NCBI RefSeq assembly: GCF_002128405.1
Contig: NZ_NETJ01000003.1
Coordinates: forward strand, 620,001 to 684,000
Direction of reading: 5' to 3'
DNA length: 64,000 nt
From: Gottfriedia solisilvae
GTDB taxonomy: Bacteria > Bacillota > Bacilli > Bacillales > Bacillaceae_G
This document shows positions 63,554 through 64,000 of the stretch, piece by piece. Within the stretch, counting starts at the first letter, position 1; each line of letters begins with the position of its first letter. Position numbers and translations under genes: made by a program. The notes under the pieces are model-generated. The model had not been told where the DNA came from and made no database searches. It was given only the letters and a program-made list of their open reading frames with translations.

Positions 63554-63674
63554 ATGGAAACGGAAGGCTGCTCGACTCCTATGGGAATAGCGGGAAGGTT
63601 GAGACCCCGGAGGCTTGCCGAGGAGGCTCAGCTCACGCCCCACGGAAAGCGAGCAGCCTGTAGTGGAAATCAAC
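63554..63674 (+). repeat. Dispersed structured repeat, copy C
   Basis: GC-rich element: GACTCCTATGGGAATAGCGG, GAGACCCCGGAGGC, CCGAGGAGGCTCAGCTCACG, CCCCACGGAAAGCGAGCAGC, TGGAAATCAAC. Its ends pair (GGCTGCTC with GAGCAGCC), so the whole can close as one structure. Frames through it are chance. Confidence 0.82.
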
Positions 63675-63728
63675 GAAATTATATTTTATAAAATATATTG
63701 TTTGAAATTAATATGTGACTTAATAAAA

Positions 63729-63775
63729 AGGCCGCCACATGTCAAAATGACTTATGAGACAGCCTCTTTTTAAAA
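63729..63775 (-). terminator. Terminator of the partial holin-like gene
   Basis: Minus strand AAAGAGGC / GCGGCCTTTTT with imperfect inner pairing and T tail; the loop carries TCATAAGTCA as in the patA terminator. Confidence 0.65.
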
Positions 63776-63785
63776 GAATGAAAGA

Positions 63786-64000
63786 CTATTTTGTCTTCTT
63801 GGATTTTTCTAATCCAGCTTCCTGTAATAAAGCTTTTTGAGCTTGCCCTTTTTTTCCAAGATAATTATGTTTAGCACCAAAGTACAAAATAAATAAAAAG
63901 GACGCTACATTAACGACTGCATCAATTTGCTCATTGTTAAAAAATTCAAAACCAAATGACTTTAATAATAATTGAAGAGAAACTAGGAAACCAGCAAGAT
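63786..64000 (-). CDS. Small membrane protein, phage-holin-like (5' end outside window)
   Basis: 71 visible codons, cut by the window edge. Hydrophobic segment (AGFLVSLQLLLKSFGFEF), then NNEQIDAVVNVASFLFILYF, a Lys-rich tail (GAKHNYLGKKGQAQKALLQE) and a stop at 63786. The arrangement resembles SPP1/phi-LC3-type holins, many of which are found in bacterial chromosomes outside prophages. No endolysin or phage gene is visible to the left. Moderate confidence in the family. Confidence 0.45.
   Translation of the reverse strand, partial: LAGFLVSLQLLLKSFGFEFFNNEQIDAVVNVASFLFILYFGAKHNYLGKKGQAQKALLQEAGLEKSKKTK

Noticed and set aside
63506-63691. 61-codon frame across repeat copy C
   Set aside because: It is made almost wholly of the dispersed repeat, which is read in different frames and strands in other copies.
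63786-64000. Prophage boundary at the right edge
   Set aside because: One holin-like fragment only. No integrase, structural or lysis genes are visible, and such holins are common as single chromosomal genes.
1-64000. CRISPR arrays, tRNA or rRNA genes, IS elements
   Set aside because: I looked for regular short repeats with spacers, cloverleaf or rRNA signatures, and transposase motifs, and saw none. tRNAscan, barrnap and ISfinder searches would confirm.

Overview
The window is a low-GC, AT-rich chromosome segment from a motile, endospore-forming member of the Bacillaceae. Spore evidence is an alpha/beta-type SASP, a Spo0E-like phosphatase, a spore-coat-type gene, and two histidine kinases of the Spo0A phosphorelay style. 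Motility evidence is motAB. The divergent phaJ-phaP-phaQ / phaR-phaB-phaC cluster (class IV PHA synthase) is the arrangement known from Bacillus megaterium and the B. cereus group. Base composition and gene content fit that branch or its neighbours (for example Gottfriedia), but the genus is an inference. I see no rRNA, tRNA, CRISPR array, integrase, transposase or obvious island. Most of the window is chromosomal core and near-core.

Layout. 1-2 kb: end of a polyamine ABC transporter (potB end, potC, potD). 2-4.3 kb: a MarR regulator, an unknown gene, a short YitT membrane protein with a long structured leader, then the Rex-box promoter of adhE. 7-9.5 kb: pseudouridine synthase, CutC, secreted CAP-domain protein. 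9.8-13.4 kb: small receiver-like protein, acyl-CoA-reductase-like SDR, GlcNAc PTS transporter (nagP), SASP. 13.4-17.4 kb: PHA cluster. 17.5-23.2 kb: FAD oxidoreductase, DUF421, DUF3189, a frameshifted coat gene, DinB, DUF3905, radical SAM/B12 protein. 23.5-29.5 kb: lone mtnB, a structured repeat, Spo0E-like protein, MarR, motAB, M3 oligoendopeptidase. 29.6-32.7 kb: RND exporter. 33-39.4 kb: small proteins and nrdI-nrdE-nrdF with tandem NrdR boxes, quinone oxidoreductase, YvrJ. 39.5-46.1 kb: PAS kinase, DUF72, bdbC, deoD, unknown/HAD pair, secreted MBL protein. 46.5-49.1 kb: nagA-nagB-nagR. 49-55.3 kb: HAD phosphatase, glcT-ptsG-ptsH-ptsI with its RNA antitermination site. 55.4-64 kb: nitroreductase, YkwC-like dehydrogenase, RDD protein, patA, corA, KinB-like kinase, DUF3967 protein, and a partial holin-like gene.

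How the parts connect. nagP (13.0 kb, minus strand) and nagABR (46.4 kb, plus strand) carry the same operator-like sequence over the -35 region, so one NagR protein probably controls GlcNAc uptake and breakdown. ptsG-ptsHI is controlled by GlcT. Near-consensus cre sites sit at the ptsG and nagP start sites, placing both under CcpA. adhE has two Rex boxes (NADH/NAD sensing) and nrdIEF has paired NrdR boxes (dATP/ATP sensing). The PHA genes diverge around a palindrome that overlaps the likely phaQ -10 element, plus a Spo0A-box match.

Most unusual items: (1) the YitT leader, whose arms can form mutually exclusive hairpins downstream of a branched domain that I cannot match to a known riboswitch; (2) a dispersed ~115-bp structured repeat (three long copies and one remnant), one copy with an internal hairpin insertion; (3) a coat-type gene broken by one base in an A6 tract. 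I did not find a clear new multi-gene defence or mobile system.
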